DNA from: Stromatinia cepivora
Lineage: Eukaryota; Ascomycota; Leotiomycetes; Helotiales; Sclerotiniaceae
Direction of reading: 5' to 3'
NCBI GenBank assembly: GCA_014898415.1
Contig: RCTD01000001.1
Location: 2,418,001 to 2,482,000 of the forward strand
DNA length: 64,000 bases
Both the position numbers and the translations under genes were made by a program. This document shows, piece by piece, positions 51,716-64,000 of this stretch. The notes beneath the pieces are model-generated. The model ran no database searches. It worked only from the letters and a program-made list of their open reading frames with translations, and was not told the DNA's origin. How positions within the stretch are numbered: position 1 is the first letter of the stretch; the number at the start of each line of letters is the position of its first letter.

Positions 51716-53099
51716 ATGAATTATTTAGATAATTAAAAATTATTCAAATTATAATAGACTTTTGAATTTCATATTTCAAATCTTTGAAATATATATATTT
51801 AATAATATAATACTATCTATATATTCATTTATATTATTATAATTTGAATAATTAGATTTTATAAATTTATCAAAATATTGATCTATTAAATAAAAATTCA
51901 CTATATATTTTATTAATAAAACTCTAAAGATTTTCAAATTTATTTATCTTTTTAAATCTTTCAATTAAATCAATATTTATAATAAATTTAAAAGCAATGA
52001 ATACTCTTTTATTATTTCTATAAAATTCTTTTTCTTTTTTATTATATTTGAAATAAAGATAATTATTAAAATAAATAGATCTATATTATTTAATTTAAAA
52101 TAAAATGATTTTTCAAATTCTGTTTTAGAATTATCAATATAAAGTATAAAATTATTTAATTTTAGCGATACAAATTAAATAATCCATTTTTATAATAATA
52201 ATTAAATTTTATTATTAAATTATTAGAATAGAGTAGAATAAATGATTATTCTTTTTCAAAGAATAATAATTCATCTCGATAATAAATATATATTATCTAA
52301 TAATTTAAATCAACTATAATTAGATTCTTTTTTAATTAAATCTATTTGTAATACTTTTTGAATAATCGAATAAAATATTGAAGATTTTAATTCGACATTG
52401 ATTTAATATATTATAAATTTCGTATATAAAATCTTTTTAATCTTAAAATTTTATATATTTGAATTCATAATTAAATATAATTTTAATATAATTAATAATT
52501 TGATTTATATTATTATTCTAATTTTCAATATATTATAATTCAATATAGAATATATATATAATTGATATTAAATGATCAAAATAATACTCAATCATTTGAA
52601 AAGTTTCAAATGAAATTCGATAATTTATATTTCTGATTTTGTATTGAATTATATTAATCCAATTAATATTAATTTGCTTTTTTAACGAATATATTTATAT
52701 TTAAGTTTTTTATAAATATATAATTCTGATATAAAATCAATATTATTAATTAATCAAATTTCTTCTAATAAATTTCGAATCAAAATTTAATTTTCAATAA
52801 ATTCCAAAAAAATGAATTTTCGAATATTTTTGTAAATATAGATTCCATTTAATGATTTGATATATATTGATTCGAATCAAATAATATTGAAAAACCTTGA
52901 TTTTGATTTTGATTTATTATATTTTGAATTGTTTAAATAAATTTGTTATATCGATTCAATTTGATATTTTCGAATTTATTATTGAATATTATTTCAATAT
53001 TTTCGAATTTATTATTGAATTTATAAAATATATATATGATTGAAATTAAAAATAGAATAGAATTTTCAACAATTTCAGTAAGATTATTTTCAATATAAT
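51716..53099. other. RIP-degraded DNA, not resolved
   Basis: This is upstream of the copia B gag on its strand. A leader and 5' LTR would be expected here, but no terminus or repeat partner was found. Confidence 0.3.
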
Positions 53100-54420
53100 T
53101 AAATTTGATAAAGTTTTAGAATTTAAATATAATAATTTCAGTTTAACATAATACTATTTTATTTTTTTAATAAATATATTTATATTCGATTTTTCTTTTT
53201 ATCAAGAATTTTAATATAAATTCGGAATATTTTTTTATTGATAACTTTTGATATAAAATATATATTTTTTTATATTCTAAAAGAAAAAATAGATCTTCGA
53301 ATTTTATAAAAGGTATATATTCTATTTAATATTTTTATTTTCTTTTGAATATTGAAAAGTTCTTTGGATTCGAGTTTTAGGGGTATTGGTTTTCATTTAT
53401 TTTATTCGATTCGAAGTTTCGTATATATTTAATTTGAATAGAATTTAAATAATTTATTATATCCCTATTGATATACTTAAATTTGTTGATATATTGAATT
53501 TCAGTTTCGATTAAATTGATATTTATATTTATTTTAGTTTTAAATTAGGCATATTATATAATTTTTGACTCGTTATTTGGGAATTTGTAGAATATATGAA
53601 ATCTATATTTTGATTTATTGAATTAAAGAGTAAAGTTAAATTTGGTATTTCAGATAATAATTGATATTCGATTCTTAATTTATAATTAATGAATAATGAA
53701 TTATTTCGAAATAATTGAAATTCTTTTGAATAAATATTTTTTAATTTGAATAAATGATTTCGAATGTAATATATATATATTTAAGTATTAGTATATAATT
53801 CTTTTATTATATTTATATATATATATAGGATGTAAAATATATAATTGATATATATTAAATAAGACATTTAAAAAGAGGGTAATTTTGATATTATATATAA
53901 TATTCGATATTATATCGATATTCAATAGTAGTTTTGATGATATTCGATATAATATTGATATATGATAATGTATAATAATGATTAGGATTCGTATTGATCT
54001 TAAATAATAAAAGGTATTGATTATATAATTACTTTTTATAGTTATAATTGTTTTTAGAATTTTCTGGATTCAATAATTTATTGAAGATTATATATTTAAA
54101 AGATAATAAATAAATCTTATAATAAAGAAGTAATGACTTGGAAACTATAATAATAAAAATAGGATTGTATAATAATATTATATTATATATAATTAATAAT
54201 ATTGAATAATATTAAATATAGATTTCTTAATCTTTAATTTTGAAGATATAATTTTGAAGATATACCTTTTTCGAATTTTTTTATATATCAATATTTCATT
54301 TTCATTTATTGATTTAAAGAAAGATTTATTATTCCAATTATCTTGATTAATATTATAAAGATTCTTTATTTGAATATTCCTGATATTCGATTAATTAGAT
54401 TTCTTTATTGGAATACCTTT
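53100..54420 (+). repeat. R8+R1 repeat unit, copy 2
   Basis: The partner of 30,790-31,995. The R1 part begins at 54,079 (TATTGAAG). The unit is followed at about 54,480 by family X copy iv, whereas copy 1 is followed by unresolved DNA. Confidence 0.6.
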
Positions 54421-54479
54421 GAATTCGATAATTTTATATATACTAATGAATTTGTAGAATTCAAATTCATATTCGTATA

Positions 54480-55800
54480 TCGAATAGTAGTAGTAGTAAT
54501 ATTTTATTCTTAAAAATCGATTATAAATTTATTTTCATTGATATTTTTTATAAGGATTTTATTAAGGATTTTATTAAATATAATTTCATTTCTTTAAAAG
54601 AAGGAATTTGTAATTGATATAGAATTCTTTTTTTGTAAAGAATATAAAAAAGAATTTTATCAGATTTAATAATAAATTTTTTTTTGGTTTAGTAATTATA
54701 ATAGTTGTAATTAGTTTAGTTTTTTTGTATTTAATTATTGTTTTGTTTTTATATTTATATTTGGATAAAGTGAAAATAAAGGTATTTTATATTTGAATTA
54801 AAATTAAAATAATGATTTTAATAATTTTATTTGAATAAGTTATTTCAAAGGAAGTATTTTTATATTTGTAAATAATATTAAATTCTTTATAAACCGATTT
54901 GATGTATATTTGTCATCTTTTTTTTATAGAAATAATAAAATAATTTGTATAATTTGTAAAGAAAGATTTGTAATAATTAATATAATAAAGATCGTTGGTA
55001 TAATTGATATTAATTAGATTTTTATATATATTTATTTGGATATTATAATAGATATATTAAACGAATCTAGTGTATTTGAAGGGATTGTAAAAGTTTTGAT
55101 AATTAAGGTTATAATAGATAATGATTGTTTTTTTGTTCATGATTTTTATTTTGTTTTTAGAATTGAAAAATTGGAATGGATAAATTGATTTGAAGAATAA
55201 AATAATTTAAATGATTTTTTTTATTATTGGATTAATTTTATATTTTGAAAGTTTGTAATTAATGGATCGAAGGTTAATTTATATTATAATTTTCTTAAGA
55301 TAAGGGTATTAATAATTGTAATATAATTTTTATTGATATTTATAAATTTTGTAGGGATATTGATAATACTATAATTGAATTATATTTTAGGTTTATTGAA
55401 GAAGATAATTTCAAATATATATATTATTAATTTTGTATTTTCTTGAATAAAAGTAGATTTTGTATAATAATGTCGATAGGATTGATAATTCAATTGATAA
55501 TAATGTTAAAGATCGAAAAGATAGTAATACTTTTAATGAATTATATAAATTGTTGTTGCGAAAGGAAAGGTTTAAAATAATTCATAAGGGTTTATAATTT
55601 ATATTTTATAAATAGTTTATAATTAATAGTATTGTAATTAAAGATAGTATTATTACTTGTAAAGATTTTGAATAAGATTTTGATGGATATATTGTTATTA
55701 GTTTTGTATGAATTAGATGATTTTGAAATATAGGATATATTTAGATTTGATATAGTTTTAATTATATTAATGAAAAATATAGTTTTTTTTATATTAATAG
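54480..55800 (+). mobile_element. family X repeat, copy iv (5'-truncated)
   Basis: It matches the right part of copies i and ii. It starts later than copy i and lacks the LDINNIDRIY region. It runs without a break into R4/R5 at 55,905-56,535, which suggests that X plus R4/R5 was one element of at least 2 kb with its right end near 56,535. Confidence 0.55.
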
Positions 55801-55904
55801 TAATTATTATAGAGATGAAATTATGAAATTGAATTGGGATATAAATAAAGTTTTCTGTTTCAATATAAAATGAGGTGATAAAAAAGGATAGGTATTTTTG
55901 GGAT

Positions 55905-56535
55905 AAATTGAATATATATTTATATTTATTTGAATTATTAAAATATACTATAATGAAGGTATTAATAGTTTATATTAAGGTTAATATAATATTATATTAT
56001 TTTTTGGTATTGTAATTGATTTTTATTATATGATTTTGAAAAGCGAATATTACAATTACAAATCTTATATTAATCGATTATATATATATATCAAATATAA
56101 TTTGATCAATTTAATATAAAATTAAAATCATATTATAATTTAAAATATATAAATTCTATTAATATTAAATTTAACTCTATAAAAATAACAAATCATATAA
56201 TCTAAATTCTTTTGGATCTCAAAATCTAAAATCTAAAAGCTTAAAATCCAAAAAGATCTTGATAGAAACGAAAATTTATATAATTAGAATAAATTCTTTA
56301 TATAGAATTTCAAACTCAAAATCAATTATTTAATATAACCATACTATAATTACGAATTACAATTCTTATTTGATAATACCTTCGATCCTTACTTGAAATC
56401 TAATTATAAATCTATCTCGAATTTCTAAATCGCTTCCATATAATCGTAACATTACTATAATTATTTGAATTAAAAGTACAAAGATACCATTAATTTGAAA
56501 ATGTTATATAGATTGAGTAACTAGAAGCAATTTTA
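55905..56535 (+). repeat. R4/R5 repeat, copy 2
   Basis: The partner of 30,120-30,616. The terminal island here reads TTGAAAATGTTATATAGATT where copy 1 has TTGAAAATGTTGTCTAGGCT; the differences are transitions (G/A, C/T) except for one nearby position. Confidence 0.55.
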
Positions 56536-58020
56536 CTATTCAAGATATTATATAAATTTATAATATTCAAATAAAATAGTAAATAAATTAATAGATTTCA
56601 ATATTTTTAAAAATATATATAATATTAATCTAAATTCTAAATTTATAATTAATAAATTTAATATTATCTTTAAAAACCTTTATTTTAATATATAATAAAT
56701 TTAATAATTTTAGTATAATACAAAATTATTTATAAATTATCAAAAATAAAACTTTAATTTTAAAATTAAATTTATTTGAATAATACCCTTATAAATTATT
56801 AATCATCAAATCCCCCTATAAAAATTATATATAATACCACCGAAAATCCAAACATAAAAATATCAATTCTAAATATTTATATAAATAAAATAAATCTTCT
56901 CTATATATTATTTATTATTCCAAAATATAAGAATTTTTTCATAATTAATTATTTAAATCATTCATTTTTTTATTTTTAATACAAAAAAAACCTAAACTAT
57001 TTATTTTATCTAATAAATCAATCTTTTGAATTTTCTAAACTTTGAAATATCATTAATTTCTATTTTAATCTTTATTTTTAATAATATAATTTATTTCTAT
57101 TACAAACACTTTATTTTATTTTAAATACCTTTCTTTTTTATTTAATTATTATTAATATTAAATTTTTAACTTTTTTTCTTTTTTTATAGATTTCTTTAAA
57201 ACTTATATTCTTTATTAATTCCAATTAATTCTATTCAAATTTTTCAATTATTTCTATATTTAAGAAAAGATAACTTTAAAAAAATATATATCTATTTTAA
57301 ACAATATAAAAAAACTATATTCAAATAATTCATCAAAACTTATTATAAATTAAAAATATTTTTTAAAGTAATCTTTAATTTAAATTGTTTAATTTAATAT
57401 ATCTTAATACCCTTTGAAAAATCCTAAAATATAAATTATAAACTTATATTTATTAGATATAAATTAATACTATTATTACTACTACTACTACTATTTCATT
57501 AATTATAATAAAATTAAGAGTTAATATTTTATTAAAAATTTGCTACTACTTATAAAAATATATTTTATAAAAATTATAAAAGCTATTTCATTATATTATT
57601 TAAAGAATAAATTATATTAATAATATATGTCGTATAACCTATATTGTATCTACCTGCCTGCCCTACATTGCCTGTAGTGAATACGCTATAATTATTTTAA
57701 TTAATATAAATTTAAAACAATATCAATAATATAAAATTTGAATATATATAATTATTTATTCAGTTTTAATAAATTCAAATATATAGTCTATTTTTAATAG
57801 TTTATCTTTAATAATATTAAATAATTTTTCAATAATAAATTATCGAAAAACAAATGATGATTTTTTTTAAATATTATAATTAAAATTTAATCCAAATTTC
57901 AATTGATTTATAATCAATTTCTAAATATTATTTTTATTATTCAAATTTTAATTCAATTCATTATTTTTGAATAAATAATGAAATAATTTTATTAATCATT
58001 AATGATTTTGAAAATGTTTA
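56536..58020. other. RIP-degraded DNA with one GC island
   Basis: Mostly unresolved. At 57,628-57,690 a short island (TCTACCTGCCTGCCCTACAT, then TGCCTGTAGTGAATACGC) stands out against the surrounding AT. No partner copy is visible in the window. It may be a transposon end whose element lies elsewhere or has lost its other side. Confidence 0.35.
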
Positions 58021-59252
58021 TGTGACGCACAAAGGCCGTAGTAGAGCTGAATAAACAGGGTCAATTATATTCCTTAGAATCTACAATTGAAGAATTATAG
58101 TTTATAAAGAGCGATTAAATATATATATACAAATATTTATTTGTAAATTGTAGAATTATATATATATATTATTAGAGTTATTATTTTATTATATTAAATC
58201 GTATGAATTGTAATATATATATATAAATGATTAATTTATCAATTTGATATAAAAGATAAAAGGTATTATATCATTAATCTTTTATAGTTTATGATTTATA
58301 ATATTATTTTTTCTTTTGGAAAAGTTTGTTTTCGAATGTTTTATTCTTTTGTTTCATTATTAATTTATTGGAAATTAGGTTTTCTGAAGATTTATGAGCT
58401 CTAAATCAATTAAATTGATCAATTTAATTGATTTGATTAATTTAATGGAAATTGACCAAATTGATCAAATTAATTGATCAAATTGATTAAATTGTTCATC
58501 AATTGAATAAAACGAAATTGATAGGGGTAATGTTATATTTCATTTTCATTATATTTAAGTTTTTCTTTTGTATAATTTCTGAAATAATGATAAATATAAA
58601 TTTTTAAATATATTATTTTTATATTATCTGGGTAATGATAATTTATTTATTGTATAGAATTCGGGTTCTATATATATACAATCAAATTTCTTCGAATTTA
58701 TATAGATTTTCGACCCTTTCGTAATTGTATATATATATATTAATATGAAATTATAATATCTAATTTGCTAAATTGAAGAATATTTTTCTTTCCTTTAGTT
58801 TTATAAATAAATTATTATTTATATAATTATAATCATTTTTTTATTTTTGTAAAGTTTTATTTAATTACGTAATTGATTAAAAGGATCAAATAATATTAGA
58901 TTGATCAAATGAAAATTATATAAGAAATGTAAAAATGTTTTAAGATTAGAAGTAGAATATTGTGAGAAAATTGGGATATCAAAGCCTAATGCGTAGCTAG
59001 TTCGTAGTCATATGATCACATGACTCTTCGTAGTTAGATATAAAAGAGGGCTTTGTTTTCCTCTCCTTGACTAAAATCAATCATCTTTTTACTAATCTTT
59101 TTGTACCCTATTTATACACAACCCAAACCATTATCTAAATCTACTAGTTTTACTACTTGAAGCCTTTACAATATAATCTGATCAGTTCCAATTCCCATTT
59201 CCCCTTGCAGCGTGCTATCGGGACGCATGTATCTCGACCTACCTCTTTCACA
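58021..59252. repeat. putative long LTR, partly protected from RIP
   Basis: The block starts TGTGACGCAC and ends CTCTTTCACA, so it has TG...CA ends on both strands. It begins about 100 bases beyond the end of the minus-strand Ty3 pol, where a 3' LTR should be. The segment 58,985-59,252 keeps near-normal composition and has TATA-like boxes on both strands (plus: GATATAAAAGAGG near 59,036; minus: GTATAAATAGGG near 59,115). Orientation is therefore not settled. No second copy lies in the window, so LTR identity is inference from ends and position. Confidence 0.45.
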
Positions 59253-60336
59253 ATATTAGATAAGGTTGGTATTGTTATTAAATTATGAGATTCTGTATAA
59301 TAGAGTTTTTTGTATTTTTTTTATTGTTAGGATTTTCTTTATTTTTTAATTTGAATTATTAATTATATTAATAGATAAAGGTGATTCGAATATTTGATTA
59401 GAAAAAGGATTGTTGTATATTTTGCATAATTGATTTGGAGAGAATATAGAATGAATTTTCATTGTAATTGGGAATTCGAGTTTGAAAAAGTTTTTAGAGT
59501 AATTAATGATTTTGAATTTTCTTTAAATCGGAAAATCCAGTTTCTTAGATGATTTTTGAATAAAATAATTTTTTATATTGAGTTATATATAATCTTTGAT
59601 ATCGAAATCAATTTTATATCGATAAATATTTGTAGATTTGTAGATTTCGATATCCTGGTTTGGATATATAATAGATCTTTTTTTATTTATATAAAAATCA
59701 ATTCATTATATTTTGTATATATATAGATATTATATATATTTATATTATTTATTGATTTATTAATGTTTTTCTTTTATTTTATATATATTTTTATATATAT
59801 TTATATAGGATTTTATAAGGTATGAATTTTTCTAAGAAGTTATATAAAAGGATAAATTATATATAATTTATTATAAATAGGAATTTCGATTAATTGTTTT
59901 GGTAATAATTAATAAACGATTTCAATTGTTGTTGAAGGTATTGATTATAGATTTCAATTTGATTATCGATTTGAGAATAATGAATAATCGGTTTCCAAAT
60001 TTTGATTGAATTCTTTTTAGAATTGTAATATAAATTGAAGATTTCGATTCGATATTATAATTTTAAAGGGATTATAATATTGATATATATAATAAAGATA
60101 TAGTTATATTTGAATTCGAATATCGATTGATTTATGATAAAATATAGAAATAATTTGTTTTATTAATCGATTAATAATGATTAAAATGTTATTATATTCA
60201 TATTTATTTTTATTAAAATTGTAATAATTTATAATGATATATTGTTATATTCGAATAAGAATAAGAAATGAATATAATAAATCAAAAGTATAATTATATA
60301 AAATAGAATTATATTTGTAAATATAACAATTGTATA

Positions 60337-60379
60337 ATGTGGTTTATCAGCGAGCGGGCTATGTCACCGAACGGGTCAT
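60337..60379 (+). repeat. left terminal inverted repeat of Fot1-type element
   Basis: This 43-base repeat (core TTTATCAGCGAGCGGGC) pairs with 62,155-62,197. Nine of 43 positions differ and all are transitions. It keeps far more G and C than the inside of the element. Confidence 0.93.
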
Positions 60380-60434
60380 TTTTATCTTAATTTATATTTT
60401 TCAATTTCAATATACGATTTATTAACAATATATT

Positions 60435-62053
60435 ATGGAATCGAATAATCAAAAAGATCAAATATTTTTAGCTATCGAAATTATCAATAAAAATTAAAAA
60501 TTAAGTATTCGAAAAACTATTAAGCTATATAATATCCTATATATAAAGATTCAATCCAAAATGAATAATTCTATTTTTTGTATCGAATCTCGAGTAAATA
60601 ATTATAATTTAATCAAATTAAAAAAGAAAATATTTATTCAATATATAATCGATATAGATGAAAAAGGGTTTATATCTAAATTGAATAATATAAAAAATAT
60701 AACGAATTATATCCTCGAATTGTAAGATATAAAGAAAGTTGAAAAGCTTTAGGTTCATTGTTTTATTAAACAATATTCAGAGTTAAAGATATGTTTTAAT
60801 TGTATTTATGATTTCCAAAAAGCTTTTTGTAAAGATTTTAAATTTATTGAAGAATGGTTTTGATTGATATCGAATATATAGACGAAATATGATATTCAAG
60901 ATTGTGATTTCTATAATTTCGATGAAACTGATTTTATAATAAATATAATATATTTTGAAATGATTATAATTAATATTAAACGAAATAATAGAAACAAAAT
61001 AATATAATTAGGTAATTAAGAATAGATTATAATAATTATATATAGCAATAAAAAGAATAAAACTATATTTCTATTTTTGATATTTCAAGAATAAGTTTAT
61101 TTTTCCAATTGATATATCAAAATTGATTTTCTTATGGATTGGATTATTAAATCTATTTCTAATAAATAAACGAATAATAAAATAGGGTTAGAATGATTAA
61201 AGTATTTCGATAAATATATTATTCGTTAAAGGAAAGGCAAATATCGAATGTTAATATTGAATGAATATAAAAGTTATGAATTAATATTTTTTCAATTATA
61301 TTATAAATCAAATGATATTATATACTTCAAATTATTATTATATTCAAATTATTTAATTCAATTATTCGATATTGAATATTTTGGTATATTCAAATATTCA
61401 TATAATTATCAAATTAAAGGATTTATCAAAGCTTATATCAATTATATCATTAAAATTAAATTCTTTATAATTTTTAAAATTATATATTTATAATCATTTA
61501 TTATTTAGAATATAAAAACTGATTTTCGAAGAACAGATTTAATATTATTCGATTTTCAATTTATATTTTTAAAATTAGATATTAGAATTTATATTTCTAT
61601 TTTTTCATTTATCTTTTTAGAATTTATCAATTTCTAGATCTTTCAAATTTTTTATAATCCAATTGAAACTTTTTTATAATTAATTTTAATAAAAGTTCGA
61701 ATGGTTTATTATCAATTAAATTTTTTTATATTTATATTTGAGATTGTATAAACTTTAATTAAAAATATAAAAAGATTAATATATAAAATTATATTTTTGA
61801 ATATTGAGAATTATATATTTCGAAAAGCAAATGAGGTATTAAATAAATATCGATATATTAAAAAAATTCAATTATATAATAGAAGAGTATTTATTGAATA
61901 AAAAGTTGAAGATATATTATTATAATAAGAAATTGATAATCAAATTTAATATAACGAATATCAAAATAAGGGAAATTCTAATAGGGAATTATTTACTAAT
62001 CGATATTATAGTAAATATAGAAAGATTAATCATAATTCAAAAACTTGTTAGAA
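60435..62053 (+). pseudogene. Fot1-like DDE transposase, many RIP stops
   Basis: The frame starts at ATG 60,435 and can be followed through about 540 codons with many in-frame stops and no obvious frameshift. The N-terminal helix-turn-helix region reads IFLAIEIINKN then LSIRKTIKLYNIP (pogo/CENP-B type). Next come FIKQYSELKICFNCIYDFQK and IQDCDFYNFDETDF, with the first catalytic Asp in NFDET. MLILNEYKSY follows (family LLILDGHESH, so the second catalytic Asp is now Asn). LIQLFDIEYFGIFKYSY keeps the third Asp. The C-terminal part ends with a HNSKTC-like knuckle trace. Stops fall where Trp, Gln and Arg codons are expected. It cannot make protein. Confidence 0.88.
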
Positions 62054-62154
62054 TAATATAATAGATTTTAGATTATTAGATTTTTGATGGTTTCAATTAA
62101 TTGATTTAATTGTTATTAAATAATATGGGTTTGAAATGATAAATTGAAATAAAA

Positions 62155-62197
62155 GTGACTTGCTCGGTGATATGGCCCGCTCGCTGATAAACTATGT
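62155..62197 (-). repeat. right terminal inverted repeat of Fot1-type element
   Basis: The reverse complement partner of 60,337-60,379, followed by the TA duplication at 62,198-62,199. Confidence 0.93.
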
Positions 62198-62345
62198 TAT
62201 ATATTTGATTATAATATTATATATTCTAAATTAGTAATATTATTAGGATAATAAAAAATAGATTTTGCTTATATTAAAATAAATAATGAAAATGGAATTA
62301 TAGATTTCATAAATCAAATAGATTCGAAGATTGTTAATATTAGGT
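62198..62345 (-). pseudogene. Ty3-C integrase zinc-binding region, first half
   Basis: The minus strand reads WFYNNHLIIPNINNLRIYLI, then YEIYNSIFIIYFNISKIYFL, then two stops and YNIIIKY up to the Fot1 insertion. Gypsy integrases have two His in this stretch (HDSTxAGHxG); both now read as Tyr. The CxxC half lies on the other side of the insertion at about 60,300-60,334 (NCYIYK for ancestral NCHICK). Confidence 0.8.
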
Positions 62346-63289
62346 ATTATTAAATGATTATTATAAAACCAAAAATTATTTTTTAGTAATATATATTTGT
62401 AATCTTTGATAATTTATATTCTAAATATTAGCAAATTATTTGTAGTTTTATTTGCTTCGATAATATAATTAATTAGATCGAATTAAGGAATGATTTTATT
62501 CAAATCGATATTAATAATCGTTATTTTATTTAGATAATACTTTTATAAAGTTTTTTTATAATTTCGATATCAATTTGATTATTTTTAATAAACTATTGAG
62601 GACGATTCTTTTTTTTAATATAATTCTGAAGATTCAATTTATTGATTTGATGGATTAAGATATTAGCGAAAAGATTATCATTTTTAAAATGATATATAAT
62701 AATGAAATTGTAATTAATTAATACTTTTATTTAATGAATTTATTGGGTATTAAGGATTTTAATAATTATAAAATATTCAAGGGTTTTATAATTGATATAA
62801 ATATTGATTTTATATAATGAATTAGCGAATTTCGTTTTTCAATAATTAAAAGATCGAATAATTGATAGTATTTCTTTATTATAAATTTTGTAATTCAATT
62901 TAATAGTAATTATAATTTTGGAGAAATAAGTTATAGGTAATTAATATTTGTTATATTGTTATAATAATATATTAGTAATTATTTTATCGAAAGTATCTAT
63001 TTCGAGTATATAAGGGAATCGATGATTATAATATTGTAGGAATGGAATGGAGATAACCTTTTTTTTAAGATATTGAATATATTTTGATATATTTCATTGA
63101 ATATAAATTTAATATTTGTTTTAATGAATTCGTTAAGAAGTTTTGTTATTATATTATAATCTTTAATAAGTTATTGATAAAAATTATAAAAATAGAAGAA
63201 TAATTGAATCTTTTTTATTATTATTAGAAAAATCCAATTTTTAATTACTTTAATTTTTTCAGTATTTATTTTTAATTTTTTTAGTAAAG

Positions 63290-63924
63290 ATAATAAAGCC
63301 TAAATATTTGATATATATAATATTGAATTTGTATTTTTTGAAATTTATTTGTAGATTAATGGTTTTTAATTGTTTGAAGATTAATTTGATATAAATTTAA
63401 TATTCTTTTTTGTTTTTGGAATAAATTAGAATATTATTGAGATATATTATATAGAAGATATTTAAATAATTGAATAGAATATTATTTATATAATATTGAT
63501 AAATTATAAAATTATTTGTTAATTTGAATAATATAATTTTATATTTATATAATTTATATTAGATTCGAAAAGTAGTATATTTCTTTGAAATAAAATTTAT
63601 TTTTATATAATGGAAAGTTTAATGAATATTGAATTTGGTATAAATTTTGGTATTGGAAAACCAAGAAAGTATTTTATTGATTAAAGAAGAGAGATATCGA
63701 TTTTTATATATTAAGAAATTCAATAATCTGAAATTTATATAAAATTTCAAATTATTATTAAATTTTTTGATGAATAAAACAAATGTAATATAAAAGGTTT
63801 GATTAGATTCAATAAAATCTTTGTTAAAGTTATTTATAATATATTTTTTGATGATTTTTAATTGTTTTAAGGATATTTTGTAAAACGGATTATAATGTAA
63901 AACTTTTTCTTTTTTATTTTCCAA
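63290..63924 (-). pseudogene. Ty3-C reverse transcriptase
   Basis: An open 101-codon stretch (63,619-63,924) reads the RT palm entry: PFYKISLKQLKIIKKYIINN, VLFIKKFNNNLKFYINFRLL (family [21 protein letters not shown]) and KNRYLSSLI (family KNRYPLPLI). It continues through stops into FKLTNNFIIYQYYINNI (FGLTNAPATFQ), YIIYLNNILIYSK with YLDD changed to YLNN, and KYLGFII. Every difference from the family at these motifs is one expected from C-to-T or G-to-A change. It copies element RNA in active relatives. Confidence 0.88.
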
Positions 63925-64000
63925 TATAATTTTATAATTATAAAATTGATTAAAAGATAAGATATTTGATTTATATTTGGAAAAAATTCGATAGTATTAT

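Larger units (their letters stand above)
60337..62197 (+). mobile_element. complete Fot1/pogo-type DNA transposon, RIP-degraded
   Basis: This 1,861-base element has 43-base terminal inverted repeats and a TA target duplication (60,335-60,336 and 62,198-62,199), as in Tc1/mariner-pogo elements such as Fot1 of fungi. One plus-strand transposase frame fills it. It is inserted in the integrase zinc-binding region of Ty3 element C. Both host and guest are heavily RIP-mutated, so the insertion preceded most of the RIP damage. Confidence 0.92.
59350..64000 (-). mobile_element. Ty3/gypsy element C, RIP-degraded, split by Fot1
   Basis: It enters from the window edge and runs leftwards. The domain order on the minus strand is reverse transcriptase (63,924-63,290), RNase H start (about 63,240-63,080), integrase zinc-binding region (62,345-62,198), then a 1.86-kb DNA transposon. 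Integrase resumes at 60,334 with its core (DNQIE-like at about 59,950, then NQYLQQQLKSFINYYQNN), and the C-terminal region lies at about 59,600-59,360 (KSSKKLDFPIY, FPITMKIHSIF), the SKKLDYK...MKIHPVFH signature of gypsy integrases. Catalytic YLDD now reads YLNN (63,433-63,444). The 5' end is outside the window; a candidate 3' LTR is at 58,021-59,252. Confidence 0.85.

Overview
The window looks like nuclear DNA of a filamentous ascomycete (Pezizomycotina). The genes have short introns of about 48-97 bp with fungal donors (GTAAGT, GTATGT) and CTAAC/CTGAC-type branch sites. The proteins are fungal in type (topoisomerase III, a Stb3-like Sin3-binding protein, a DHA1 transporter, a short-chain dehydrogenase). 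The second part of the window is an AT isochore of the kind made by repeat-induced point mutation (RIP). A Leotiomycete-like relative is plausible, but I cannot name a species from the sequence alone.

Positions 1 to about 12,690 are of ordinary base composition. Two intact genes stand here, both on the minus strand: a Stb3-domain protein (6509-7609, with a 5' UTR intron) and topoisomerase III (9909-12188, six exons, 667 residues). To their left are two dead genes: an MFS transporter (356-2355, minus) with at least four frame breaks, and a short-chain dehydrogenase (4078-5259, plus) with frame breaks and a Trp-to-stop change. Their introns are still readable and they show no RIP, so the decay looks recent and differs from what happened to the right. 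The rest is intergenic, with small microsatellites.

From about 12,690 to the window end the sequence is extremely AT-rich. No intact gene was found. Translating by eye nonetheless shows this is a graveyard of nested transposons. There are Ty3/gypsy pol remnants on the plus strand (14,156-20,720 and 22,875-26,680) and on the minus strand (43,280-47,565 and 59,350-64,000). There are Ty1/copia remnants on the minus strand (12,751-14,155 and 48,400-51,715). A complete short LTR element carrying only gag lies at 15,766-17,441. A complete Fot1/pogo-type DNA transposon lies at 60,337-62,197. Several repeat families (R1-R8 and an unidentified family X) fill much of the remainder.

The nesting can be read precisely. 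The gag-only element splits one Ty3 copy, and a second, inverted Ty3 copy near 46.0 kb keeps the empty site. The Fot1 element splits the integrase of the minus-strand Ty3, and the reading frame rejoins if the element and one TA are removed. Differences between the compared ends are all transitions, as RIP predicts. Small GC-preserved islands tend to mark element ends, and long microsatellites (99 pure TTA, about 54 TAA, 16 copies of a 9-mer) sit where sister copies have only a few units or none.
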